In this document: positions 1-7,971 of the stretch, in pieces | Numbering within the stretch: the stretch's first letter is position 1 | How the letters are laid out: each line of letters starts with the position of its first letter | NCBI GenBank assembly: GCA_913778905.1 | Contig: CAJYYA010000009.1 | Location: 1 to 64,000 of the forward strand | From: an uncultured Naasia sp. | GTDB lineage: Bacteria; Actinomycetota; Actinomycetes; Actinomycetales; Microbacteriaceae | Length of the DNA: 64,000 nt | Direction of reading: 5' to 3' | Position numbers and translations under genes: made by a program | The notes under the pieces: model-generated | Told to the model about the DNA's origin: nothing | Database searches by the model: none | What the model saw: only the letters and a program-made list of their open reading frames with translations

Positions 1-190
1 GAACCCCCTGAACGGCATCGCGAGATGCGCGAATCGCACCACGCCCAAGCAATTCAGCGCTCGCCTCACCGTCTTCGTCATCGGAAGCTGACCGGCGCCA
101 TCGAGCGATCAGAGAACGCCGCCATCAGGCGAGCAACCCCACAGAGCTAGTTCCGTGAGTCGTGTCTCACAACTCGTGTCCGCGAACTAT
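1..190. other. Left flank of the transposition module, no recognised gene
   Basis: No gene is recognised here. One frame is open from the window edge to a stop at 89-91 and another to a stop at 148-150, so the tail of a gene beginning outside the window cannot be excluded. TGTC-starting stretches at about 159 and 176 resemble the ends of Tn552/Tn5053-type elements, which begin with TGTC, but no convincing partner was found on the right side. Confidence 0.3.
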
Positions 191-215
191 GTAACGAGCG
201 CGACGTTCGCGTTAC
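191..215. promoter_or_regulatory. Candidate res (resolution) dyad upstream of the resolvase
   Basis: GTAACG at 191-196 and CGTTAC at 210-215 form an inverted repeat around a near-symmetric CGCGACGTTCGCG core, ending ten bases before the resolvase start. Serine resolvases of Tn552/Tn3-like elements normally bind dyads directly upstream of their own gene, where they recombine cointegrates and repress transcription. Identification is by position and symmetry only. Confidence 0.4.
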
Positions 216-224
216 GCTGAGGAC

Positions 225-791
225 ATGGCCACGATCGGATACGCCCGCGTCTCGACGCGCGAGCAGAACCCCGACGGTCAGACCGACGCGCTCGAAGCGG
301 CCGGTTGCGACAAGATCTTCGTCGAGCACGCCTCCGGCACCCTGGCGAAGCGACCCGCGCTGACCGATGCTCTCGATTACCTGCGGGAGGGGGACTCCCT
401 CGTCGTGACGAAGCTCGACCGGCTTGGCCGCTCCGTCCGCAACCTCAAGCAGATCGCCGACGAGTTACAACAGCGTGGAGTGGGCCTTCGGGCGCTGTCC
501 CAGGGCATCGATACGACCACCCCGGGCGGAAGGTTGTTCTTCCATATGCTCGCCGCGATCGCCGAGTTCGAGCACGACCTGATTGTGGAACGCACGCATG
601 ATGGCCTTGCGGCAGCGCGAGCTCGGGGACGCAAGGGCGGCCCGAAGTTCAAGATGACGCCGACGAAGATCCGGCAGGCGCGCGCTATGTATGACGAGGG
701 TGCGCACACCGTGCAGGAGATCGCCGACACCTTCGGGGTATCTCGCCCCACGATCTACCGGCACCTGGCCGAGCACGTCGAGCGGGCCTGA
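225..791 (+). CDS. Serine recombinase (Tn3/Tn552-type resolvase)
   Basis: A 188-residue small serine recombinase. The N-terminal catalytic domain starts with a YARVST motif that places the nucleophile at Ser10. The conserved KLDRLGRS motif and the AEFEHDLIVERT helix follow, and a C-terminal helix-turn-helix contains EIADTFGVSRPTIYRHL. Length and layout are those of complete resolvase/invertases. In Tn552-like elements this protein resolves cointegrates left by replicative transposition. It lies just upstream of a DDE transposase and an AAA+ ATPase on the same strand, which supports a resolvase role rather than a phase-variation invertase. The start codon is two bases after a GAGG sequence. 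Confidence 0.9.
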   Translation: MATIGYARVSTREQNPDGQTDALEAAGCDKIFVEHASGTLAKRPALTDALDYLREGDSLVVTKLDRLGRSVRNLKQIADELQQRGVGLRALSQGIDTTTPGGRLFFHMLAAIAEFEHDLIVERTHDGLAAARARGRKGGPKFKMTPTKIRQARAMYDEGAHTVQEIADTFGVSRPTIYRHLAEHVERA

Positions 792-856
792 CGAGGGATC
801 ATGGCTCACCTCAGCGACCGGCAGAAAGCCGAGCTCTGCGCCAACACCTCGACGGT

Positions 857-2236
857 GTGCCGTGGACACATATCGCGGAGCACTCCGGCGTCACGGTGCG
901 AACCTTGCAACGATGGGCCGCTCGCATAGACGCGGGGCAGCTCGCAAGACCACCCCGCCGAGATAGAGGTGCCTCCCGTACCCCCACAGAACTGGTCACG
1001 GCGATTGAGGCGCTGGGCGTACGCCGGCCGGCTCCCACCATCGCGTACATTCATCGGCGCATCGGCGATATCGCGCGCGATCGAGGTTTGCCCGCACCCG
1101 GGTACACGACCGTTCGCCAAATCGTGCACGCTATCGACCCGGGCCTGACAGCTCTAGCTGAGGGCGGTGACGCCGCGTATCGCGACAAGTTCGAGCTCGT
1201 CTACCGGCGCACGACAACCGCCCCGAATGAGCAGTGGCAGATGGACCACACGCTGATGGACGTGATGATCCTCGACGACAAGCAGACGCCTGTGCGCCCC
1301 TGGCTGACGATCGTGCTCGATGACTACTCTCGTGCCGTCGCCGGATACGCGCTCGGGGTTTCGGCGCCCACGGCCGAGCACTCCGCACTGGCGTTTCATC
1401 AAGCCGCGAGCCGGAAACGACGTGCCTCGTGGGTGGTGTCGGGGCTCCCCGATGTTCTCTACAGCGATCACGGGTCGGATTTCACCTCTGCTCGGATCGA
1501 ACAGGTGTGCCTAGACCTGCGCGTGCGCCTCATCCACTCTCGAGTCGGCGTTCCGCAGGGCCGCGGGAAGATCGAGCGGTTCTACCGCACCATCGCGACC
1601 GAACTGCTCCCGCACCTACCCGGCTTCATCCCGCACGGCATCGGCGGCACACCCACCAGCGCGCCCACGTTGAACCTGCACCAGCTCGACGACGTCCTCG
1701 AGCGCTTCATCGTCGACGAATACAACGAGCGCCCGCACTCCGCGACCGAGACGGCGCCGCACGCGCGCTGGCGCAGCGGGAGCTTTATCCCGCGTATGCC
1801 CGCACACCCGGAAGACCTCGACGCGCTGCTGCTGACCGCCACCGCCACCAGACGCGTGCAGCGCGACGGCATCCGGTTCGCCTCCACCCGATACGTCTCG
1901 CCCGTCCTCGCCGCCTACGTCGGTGAAGACGTCACCGTCCGGTACGACCCCCGTGACCTCGGCGAGATCCGTCTGTTCCACGACAACGCATTCCTGTGCC
2001 GCGCGATCGCCCCTGAACGCTCCTCCGAAACAATCACGTTCGCCGACCTGCAGAGCGCAAGGAACACTCGGCGTCGGGCGCTGAAGCGGCAACTACGCTC
2101 CCTCAGCAACGTCGCCGGCTCTCTTCCGGAGGACACTCGACACCGACCCGCGGCCGCGCCTCTCTCTCCACCCGAGCCCGACGCGCCAACCCCGCAATCG
2201 AAGAGACACGGACTGAGGACCTATGCCAGCGACTGA
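857..2236 (+). CDS. DDE transposase, TniA/Tn552 p480-like, N-terminus apparently frameshifted
   Basis: From the GTG at 857 the protein is 459 residues: an N-terminal HTH (THIAEHSGVTVRTLQRW), an rve integrase core and a Mu-type C-terminal beta domain. The catalytic triad is readable as Asp130 (QMDHT), Asp204 (YSDHGSDF) and Glu240 (GRGKIERF), with 35 residues between the last two. The GTG start has no ribosome binding site. An ATG at 801 does, with GAGGGATC just before it, and it begins MAHLSDRQKAELC, which looks like the proper N-terminus of this family but is in a different frame. It runs into a stop at 927-929. One extra base near 839 would join the two frames, so a 1-bp deletion, a sequencing error or a -1 frameshift is likely. 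Confidence 0.85.
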   Translation: MPWTHIAEHSGVTVRTLQRWAARIDAGQLARPPRRDRGASRTPTELVTAIEALGVRRPAPTIAYIHRRIGDIARDRGLPAPGYTTVRQIVHAIDPGLTALAEGGDAAYRDKFELVYRRTTTAPNEQWQMDHTLMDVMILDDKQTPVRPWLTIVLDDYSRAVAGYALGVSAPTAEHSALAFHQAASRKRRASWVVSGLPDVLYSDHGSDFTSARIEQVCLDLRVRLIHSRVGVPQGRGKIERFYRTIATELLPHLPGFIPHGIGGTPTSAPTLNLHQLDDVLERFIVDEYNERPHSATETAPHARWRSGSFIPRMPAHPEDLDALLLTATATRRVQRDGIRFASTRYVSPVLAAYVGEDVTVRYDPRDLGEIRLFHDNAFLCRAIAPERSSETITFADLQSARNTRRRALKRQLRSLSNVAGSLPEDTRHRPAAAPLSPPEPDAPTPQSKRHGLRTYASD

Positions 2237-3149
2237 ACCGACCGTCGGTAAACCGGTATCCGTCCTCGTCGGCGCGGACGACGACGGGCGACGGTTCCTC
2301 AACGGCACCTTCGACGAATTCACCCAGGCGCCCCCACCACACTCCGACACCGGCCCTGCGTTCGTCAGCACCCGAGAGCACCGACGTTTCGTGGAGTTCG
2401 CCGACACCGTACGCTCACACCGGTACATCGGCCTCTGCTACGGTCCACCCGGCATCGGCAAGACCCTCTCCGCCCGCCACTATGCCGGCACCGACGAGTG
2501 GGAACAGTGGTACCCGCTTGCCCGAAACGGTGGCCCGCTCCCTCCCGTCCCCGAGGATGTTCAGCAGAGTCGAACGGCGTTCTTCACCCCCACGGTCGCC
2601 GCAACCATCAAGCAGATCGATCAGGGCCTGCCCCGCGCGTGCCAGCAAATCTCCTGGGCCATCGACTACGCCCAGCATGGCCACGTCGACCCTTACGTCC
2701 ACCCCGAATCCCAACACAGCGGGAACACAGAATTGCTCATCATCGACGAGGCCGACCGTCTCAAGACCGCTGGCCTCGAACAGGTCCGCGACTTCTACGA
2801 CCGCCACCACCTGGGCGTCATCCTCATCGGTATGCCCGGCATCGAAAAACGCCTCGCACGCTACCCCCAGCTCTACAGCCGCATCGGCTTTGCCCACGAA
2901 TACCGCCCCCTCCGCAGCGACGAACTCACCGCCGTTGTCACGCAGCGCCTCCCTGCACTGGATCCCACCGACGCGGGACTAGCTCACTCGGCGGCCCTTG
3001 CCGCCATCGTGCGCGCCACCAACGGGAACTTCCGCCTCGCCGATCGCCTCGTCACTCAGATCCGACGCGTTCTCACCATCAACGGCCATACCCACCTCAC
3101 ACCCGAGGCCGTCGACGCCGCTCTAGAGGCCCTCCTAATCGGACGCTAA
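2223..3149 (+). CDS. TniB/MuB-like AAA+ transposition ATPase
   Basis: A 308-residue ATPase with Walker A GPPGIGKT at residues 74-81 and Walker B LLIIDEAD at 171-178, followed by an arginine-rich helical lid. Proteins of this type (MuB, TniB, Tn552 p271) bind target DNA and activate the partner DDE transposase. The gene overlaps the transposase end by 14 bp, as is usual for the pair, and GAGGACC precedes the ATG. No TniQ-like gene and no cargo follow. The next 200 bp are non-coding and repeat-bearing. Confidence 0.85.
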   Translation: MPATEPTVGKPVSVLVGADDDGRRFLNGTFDEFTQAPPPHSDTGPAFVSTREHRRFVEFADTVRSHRYIGLCYGPPGIGKTLSARHYAGTDEWEQWYPLARNGGPLPPVPEDVQQSRTAFFTPTVAATIKQIDQGLPRACQQISWAIDYAQHGHVDPYVHPESQHSGNTELLIIDEADRLKTAGLEQVRDFYDRHHLGVILIGMPGIEKRLARYPQLYSRIGFAHEYRPLRSDELTAVVTQRLPALDPTDAGLAHSAALAAIVRATNGNFRLADRLVTQIRRVLTINGHTHLTPEAVDAALEALLIGR

Positions 3150-3199
3150 ACGACGCGACGAACGTGACAATTACCGCCGCGCTTCACAGCGCTGACGGA

Positions 3200-3266
3200 C
3201 GGCGCCCTGCGTTTCGCTGCGCACAACGGACGGGCACCCGCCCATTGAGCGCAGCGAAATGAAGGG
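3200..3266. repeat. REP-like palindrome, family GCGCTCAATGGGC (copy A)
   Basis: The right arm reads GCCCATTGAGCGCAGCGAAA and is followed by TGAAGGGG. The left arm is a degenerate complement (tttcgctgcgcacaacggacggg). The same core recurs at 15496-15599 and 36481-36640, always between genes. This copy fills most of the gap between the transposition module and the convergent SDR operon. Confidence 0.7.
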
Positions 3267-3351
3267 GAGTCAGCTGCGCGCGAGCTGCGCTGCCCCGTGC
3301 TCGTTTCCCGGCGGCCCCAGCGGGCCTCCTCGACGAGCGGGTGAGGCGCGG

Positions 3352-4125
3352 TCAGCCGTGCTGGAGGGTGCGGCCCCCGTCGATCACGAGGACCTGACCC
3401 GTCACGAAGGAGGCATCATCGCTCGCGAGGAAGTGATAGCCCGCCGCGATGTCCTCGGGGCGGCCGACGCGGCGGACGGCCTGACGCTGCGACACGTCCG
3501 CGATGCCCGCGGCGCCGAGGGAGTTGACCTCGTCGAGGGTCTGCGGAGTCTGGATGATGCCGGGCGCGATCGCGTTGACCGTGATGCCCGATGGCCCGAG
3601 CTCAGTCGCCAGCGTCCGCACCATCCCCGCGACCCCCGCCTTCGCCGCCGAGTAGTGCGCGTGGTCCACCCACGATTCGATGACGCCGACGGTCGAGGTC
3701 GTGGCGAGCAGACGGCCGCGCCCCGCCTTGCGCATGGGCCCCACGGCGGCGCGGAACGTCCGCCACACGCCGGTCAGGTCGATGTCGATGATCTGCGTCC
3801 AGTCCGCCTCGGTCATCTCGGCCAGTGCGTGCAGACGGGCGATGGCCGCATTCGCGACGACGGCGTCGAGGCGTCCGAAGGCTTGCGTGGCCACTCCCAC
3901 GAGCGCCTCCACGGACTCGGTGTCGCGGACGTCGACCTCGCGCACCTCCACCCGGCGCCCCAGAGCGCGCACATCGGCGACGACCGCGTCCATGTCGTGG
4001 CCGTCGGCGGCGTGGTCGCCGAGCACCAGATCGCTACCGGCCGCGGCGAGGCGGCGGGCGGTGGCGGCCCCGATGCCGGAGGCGGCTCCGGTGATGACCG
4101 TGACGGTCCCGTCGAGAGAGAACAT
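3352..4125 (-). CDS. SDR family NAD(P)-dependent oxidoreductase
   Basis: A 257-residue classical short-chain dehydrogenase. The cofactor motif TGAASGIG is at residues 12-19, VVANAA follows near residue 88, the catalytic YSAAK tetrad is near 155, and VNAIAPG follows it. It ends VIDGG, as is typical. It is the last gene of the leftward operon, 33 bp after a second SDR. The substrate is not predictable. Position next to a nucleoside hydrolase and transporter suggests oxidation of a sugar or of a side chain freed from the imported compound, which is inference. Confidence 0.85.
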   Translation of the reverse strand: MFSLDGTVTVITGAASGIGAATARRLAAAGSDLVLGDHAADGHDMDAVVADVRALGRRVEVREVDVRDTESVEALVGVATQAFGRLDAVVANAAIARLHALAEMTEADWTQIIDIDLTGVWRTFRAAVGPMRKAGRGRLLATTSTVGVIESWVDHAHYSAAKAGVAGMVRTLATELGPSGITVNAIAPGIIQTPQTLDEVNSLGAAGIADVSQRQAVRRVGRPEDIAAGYHFLASDDASFVTGQVLVIDGGRTLQHG

Positions 4126-4158
4126 GCGGATACTCCAGGAGGTCGAGAGGGACGGGGA

Positions 4159-4938
4159 TCAGTACGCGGTCCAGCCGCCGTCGACGGGCAGCAGCGCCCC
4201 CGACACGAAGCGGCAGTCGTCGGAGACGAGGTAGGCGGCGGCCGCCGCGATGTCGTCGGGCACGCCGAGGCGGCCGAAGGGGGTGCGCATCAGCGAGAAC
4301 TCGGTGGCGGCGTCGATGGTGCCGTGGTCGAGGTAGTCGCGCTCCCCCGGGTGGTCGCCCGTGATGATGCGCCCCGGTGCGATGGCGTTGACGAGGATCC
4401 CCTCGCGCCCGTAGTCCACCGCGACCTGGCGGGTCAGCTGGATCACGCCCGCTTTAGCGACCGAGTAGGTCAGTGCCCCGGGCGGGCCGGTGATGCCGAG
4501 CTGAGAGGCCATGTTGACGATGCGGCCACGCACGCCGTCACGCTCCTCCTGCCCGAGCATCACGCGCACGGCGGCGCGAGTCATGACGAACGCGGTGCGG
4601 AGGTTGATGTCGAGGTAGGCGTCCCACTCCTCGTCGGTCGTATCGAGGAGGCTCGAGCCGCCGAAGCGGCCGGCGTTGTTGACGACGGCATCGACTCGCC
4701 CCGTCGGTGCTGCCGCGGCGGTGAAGACTCGCTCGACATCGGCCGACGAGGTCGCATCGGCCTCGATCGCCTCGGCGGACCCGCCCGCCGCACGGACCGC
4801 GTCCACGGTCTCGGTGGAACTGCGGAGATCGACGGCGACGACGTGCGCGCCGTCGGTGGCGAGCCGCAGGGTGATCGCGCGACCGAGTCCGGCCGCGGCG
4901 CCCGTCACGACGATCGAGCGGCCGGCCAGAGCCGTCAC
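4159..4938 (-). CDS. SDR family NAD(P)-dependent oxidoreductase
   Basis: A 259-residue classical SDR beginning at GTG (4938), with TGAAAGLG cofactor motif, VVNNAG, catalytic YSVAK and a C-terminal LPVDGGW. The GTG start overlaps the stop of the nucleoside hydrolase (GTGA, 4935-4938), so translation is probably coupled. A longer reading to 5043 only adds arginine-rich antisense-like sequence and was rejected. It is paralogous to the gene downstream; the two may act on successive hydroxyls or as alternative dehydrogenases. Confidence 0.85.
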   Translation of the reverse strand: MTALAGRSIVVTGAAAGLGRAITLRLATDGAHVVAVDLRSSTETVDAVRAAGGSAEAIEADATSSADVERVFTAAAAPTGRVDAVVNNAGRFGGSSLLDTTDEEWDAYLDINLRTAFVMTRAAVRVMLGQEERDGVRGRIVNMASQLGITGPPGALTYSVAKAGVIQLTRQVAVDYGREGILVNAIAPGRIITGDHPGERDYLDHGTIDAATEFSLMRTPFGRLGVPDDIAAAAAYLVSDDCRFVSGALLPVDGGWTAY

Positions 4939-5909
4939 GCGGTCGCCTTCGTCAGCGACGCGACGAGCGTGTCGGGGAACGTGCCATCGGTCTCGAGCAC
5001 GACGGTGCAGTTGCCGCCCGTGATGCCCGTGAACCCGCGCCATTTGGTGCGCGTGTCGCAGATGGTCGCTCCGCGGCCCGGGCCGTCGGTGCAGTCGACC
5101 ACGACGTCGATTCTCGGTGCAACGAGCGGCACCACGTCACCGGTCAGGACACCGGCGGCGAGCGCGTCGTGGCAGGGCGAGCTGAAACGGCCGTAGGACT
5201 CCCGGCCGAAGTGCTCGAAGTAGAACCCGGTCGCGGCGCCGACGAAGTTGGCGGCCGGTTCGGTCGAGGCGAGCAGCGCGTCACGGTGCGCCTCCGTGAC
5301 GACCTCGCGCATCGTCACGTCGAGCGGCACGAGCGTGGTGGTCCACTCGGCGGAGATGACCTCCTGGGCCGCCTCGGGGTCGTGGATGATGTTCGCCTCC
5401 GCGGCGGCCGACTGATTGCCCGGTCCATCTGCGGCCCCGCCCATGATGACGAGGTCGACGATGCGGTCCGGGAGGTCGGGGTGTTCGCGCAGCGCGTGGG
5501 CGAGGTTGGTCAACGGGGCCAGGGCGAGGATGCGGAGTCGGCCTGCGTATTCGGTGGCGAGATCGTCGATCAGCTGCACCGCGGTGCGCGGATCGGGATC
5601 GGTCTGCACGTCGAGCGGAAGTCCCGCATCGCCGAGCCCGTCGGTGCCGTGGACGTGCAGGGCGAGGTACTCGAGCTCGCTCGCGATCGGCTGCTCCTCG
5701 CCGACGGCGACGGGGATGTCCGTCCGGCCGACGAGCTCGAGGATGCGGAGCGAGTTGACGGCGCACTGCGCGGCCGTGTTGTTGCCGAAGACGGTCGTGA
5801 TGCCGACGACCTCGACGTCGGGGTGGCGCAGCAGGTAGAGCAGGGCCATGGCGTCGTCGATACCGGTGTCGCAGTCGACGAGGACGGGGGTGCGCTCGGC
5901 GGAAGTCAT
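4935..5909 (-). CDS. Nucleoside hydrolase (inosine-uridine hydrolase family)
   Basis: A 324-residue member of the IunH/RihA family, which cleaves N-glycosidic bonds of nucleosides to give ribose and a free base. The calcium-binding DCDTGIDDA motif sits at residues 12-20, and GNNTAAQ and a later MGGAAD segment fit the fold. A His in HDALAAG (around residue 240) matches the C-terminal active-site region. It lies 14 bp after the second ABC permease and overlaps the next SDR by 4 bp. This ties a glycosidase directly to the transporter, so the imported solute is probably a nucleoside or analogue. Confidence 0.88.
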   Translation of the reverse strand: MTSAERTPVLVDCDTGIDDAMALLYLLRHPDVEVVGITTVFGNNTAAQCAVNSLRILELVGRTDIPVAVGEEQPIASELEYLALHVHGTDGLGDAGLPLDVQTDPDPRTAVQLIDDLATEYAGRLRILALAPLTNLAHALREHPDLPDRIVDLVIMGGAADGPGNQSAAAEANIIHDPEAAQEVISAEWTTTLVPLDVTMREVVTEAHRDALLASTEPAANFVGAATGFYFEHFGRESYGRFSSPCHDALAAGVLTGDVVPLVAPRIDVVVDCTDGPGRGATICDTRTKWRGFTGITGGNCTVVLETDGTFPDTLVASLTKATA

Positions 5910-5923
5910 GGTGTCCTCTTCTC

Positions 5924-6868
5924 TCAGCCGCGCGGGATGATCGCGGGCACGTAGTTGGTCTCGGAGACGTCGAATCGCTCACGGCGTCGGCGGCCGATGG
6001 CCTGCACCGCGAGCGCGACGACGGTTGCCACGTAGGGCAGCATGTGCAGCAGCTGAGGCGAGACGGTGCCAGTGCCTTGGATCTGGATTCCGAGCGCGGT
6101 GGCCGCCGCGAACAGCAAGCTCGCGAGCACGGTGCCGAGCGGGGTCGCCCGGCCGAAGATCACCGCGGCGAAGGCGATGAACCCGAGGCCGCCCGTGAGG
6201 TTCGAGTTGAAGGACGCGACCGAGCTGATCGACAGGTAGGCCCCGCCCACGCCGGCGAGCGCGCCGCTCAGCAACAGGGTCGCCGTGCGGATCACGACGG
6301 GCTTGATGCCCACCGCGAGCGCCGCCTCGTCCGACTCGCCGACCGCCTTCACATGCACGCCGAAGCGGGTCCTATTCATCACGACGGCGCCCACGGCGAA
6401 CAGCACGATCGTGATGTAGAGAAGGACGCTCTGCCCGCTGAGTGCGGGACCCAGGATCGGGATGGACTCGAGCGGTCCGAGCGGGATGCGCGGGATGAGC
6501 TGCACTCCGGTCGGCACGTACGTGCCGGTCGACCCGAGGACGTTCGTGACCACAAGCAGGGTGAGGCCCGTGGCGAGGAGGTTCGCCGCGATACCTGCGA
6601 TGAGCAGATCGCTGCGCAGCACGAAGGCGGCGAACGCGAGCAGCGAGGCGTACAGTGCGCCCGCCACGATGCCGGCGATGAGGCCGAGCCAGGGGGTTCC
6701 GGTCGCGGCGGCCACGGCGATCGCCGCGAGGGCGGCGACCAGCATGCAGCCATCGAGGGCGATGTTGGAGGCACGGGCCCGCTCGGCGAACATGCCGCCG
6801 ATGGCGGGGGCGAGGATCGGGATGAGGCTCGCCAGGGTGAGCGCGAGGAAATCGCCGAACACGTTCAC
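5924..6868 (-). CDS. ABC transporter permease (NupQ/YufQ-like)
   Basis: A 314-residue hydrophobic protein with about eight to nine predicted membrane helices, of the branched-chain/ribose-type permease family. Members next to BMP-type binding proteins import nucleosides. The start is GTG at 6868 (VNVFGDFLALTL), overlapping the preceding permease stop as GTGA. The NRTRFGVHVKAVGESDEAA segment near the middle is the conserved cytoplasmic coupling loop. It would pair with the permease encoded upstream to form the channel. Confidence 0.9.
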   Translation of the reverse strand: MNVFGDFLALTLASLIPILAPAIGGMFAERARASNIALDGCMLVAALAAIAVAAATGTPWLGLIAGIVAGALYASLLAFAAFVLRSDLLIAGIAANLLATGLTLLVVTNVLGSTGTYVPTGVQLIPRIPLGPLESIPILGPALSGQSVLLYITIVLFAVGAVVMNRTRFGVHVKAVGESDEAALAVGIKPVVIRTATLLLSGALAGVGGAYLSISSVASFNSNLTGGLGFIAFAAVIFGRATPLGTVLASLLFAAATALGIQIQGTGTVSPQLLHMLPYVATVVALAVQAIGRRRRERFDVSETNYVPAIIPRG

Positions 6869-7971
6869 GATCCGCTCCGTCCGAGGCGCTGGCTGGTGAT
6901 GAGCAGGATGAGCACTCCCTGGAGCACGAAGACGAGGGAGAAGGGCACGTTCGACGAGGCCTGCATGGCCGTCGCCCCTGTCATGAGCGAGGCGTAGAGC
7001 GCCGCGGCGACGAGGATGCCCAAGGGGCGCAATCGACCGATCAGAGCGACGGTGATCCCGAGGAATCCGTACTGCGGCGAGAACCCGGAGATGTAGGAGT
7101 GAGTGATGCCGAGTACGGCGACGCCGCCCGCGAGTCCCGCGAGTCCACCGCTGACGGCGAGCGAGACGAAGAGGTAGCGACCCGACTTGACGCCGAGATA
7201 CTCGGCGAAGGCCGGCTGCAGGCCCGCTGCCTCCATCCGCATGCCCGTGCGGGTGCGGTCGAAGAAGATCCAGGCGAGGACGGCGATGACGACGACCAGG
7301 AAGACGCCGACGTTGGCGGGCGAGGGCGGCGGCAGGATGCGGGCCAGCCAGACGCTCTCGTCGAGGGGCGGCGTCTCGACTGCGCCCGAGTCGGGGTCGC
7401 GGAAGAAGTCGGTGACGAGGAAGAGGGCCAGATCGGCGGCGATGTAGTTGAACATCAGCGTCGTCAGGATCTCGTTGGTCCGGAACTTCACGCGGAGGAC
7501 CGCGGGGACCGCGATCCACAGTGCTCCCGTCACGGTCGCCGCCACGAGAGCCAGGATCTGAGCGCCGATACCCTGCACGCCCGCATTGCCGGCCACGACG
7601 GCGGCCGCGAGACCGCCGAGCACCAGCTGACCCTCGGCTCCGATGTTGAACGCACCGGCCCGGAACCCGACCGCCGCGGCGAGCGCCGTGAGCACCAGCA
7701 CCGTCGCGATGGCGATCATGCTGCCGATCGAGTACGGGTTGCGGAACGTACCGAACACGAAGGACCCGAAAGCTTCGAGCGGATTCTCCGCGACGAAGAG
7801 CATGATGACGAAGCAGACGACGACGCCCAGCACGACCGCGATGACGGACTGGCTGAGCCCCAGCGGGACGACACGGCGCGCGGCGGTGAACCAGTTCGTG
7901 CGCGGCGGTATCTGCTCGGAGGTGACCGGCGCGTCGTTGTGCGCGTCGGTGGGGGGCGGGGCTTGTGTCAC
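6865..7971 (-). CDS. ABC transporter permease (NupP/YufP-like)
   Basis: A 368-residue membrane protein with a cytoplasmic N-terminus and about nine to ten hydrophobic helices. FRAGAFNIGAEGQLVLGG and the loop DRTRTGMRMEAAGLQPAFAE are typical of nucleoside/simple-sugar ABC permeases. The GTG start (7969-7971) overlaps the ATPase stop by four bases and its own stop overlaps the next permease start in the same way. The three transport proteins are therefore translationally coupled. Confidence 0.9.
   Translation of the reverse strand: MTQAPPPTDAHNDAPVTSEQIPPRTNWFTAARRVVPLGLSQSVIAVVLGVVVCFVIMLFVAENPLEAFGSFVFGTFRNPYSIGSMIAIATVLVLTALAAAVGFRAGAFNIGAEGQLVLGGLAAAVVAGNAGVQGIGAQILALVAATVTGALWIAVPAVLRVKFRTNEILTTLMFNYIAADLALFLVTDFFRDPDSGAVETPPLDESVWLARILPPPSPANVGVFLVVVIAVLAWIFFDRTRTGMRMEAAGLQPAFAEYLGVKSGRYLFVSLAVSGGLAGLAGGVAVLGITHSYISGFSPQYGFLGITVALIGRLRPLGILVAAALYASLMTGATAMQASSNVPFSLVFVLQGVLILLITSQRLGRSGS

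Noticed and set aside
691-966. Possible separate small gene between resolvase and transposase
   Set aside because: It overlaps the resolvase end in another frame, is Arg/Ser/Thr/Pro-rich and has no ribosome binding site. The stretch is better explained by the frameshifted transposase N-terminus.
3163-3173. Right terminal inverted repeat of the transposon (TGTCACGTTCG on the minus strand)
   Set aside because: It matches the left TGTCTCACAACTCG only in the first bases, and flanking 5-mers differ (no target duplication), so it is not annotated as an end.
3259-5196. Long plus-strand open frame antisense to the two SDR genes and nucleoside hydrolase
   Set aside because: It is rich in Arg/Gly/Asp/His without domain motifs, and the opposite strand encodes three clear enzymes with conserved motifs. 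This is the usual high-GC antisense shadow.
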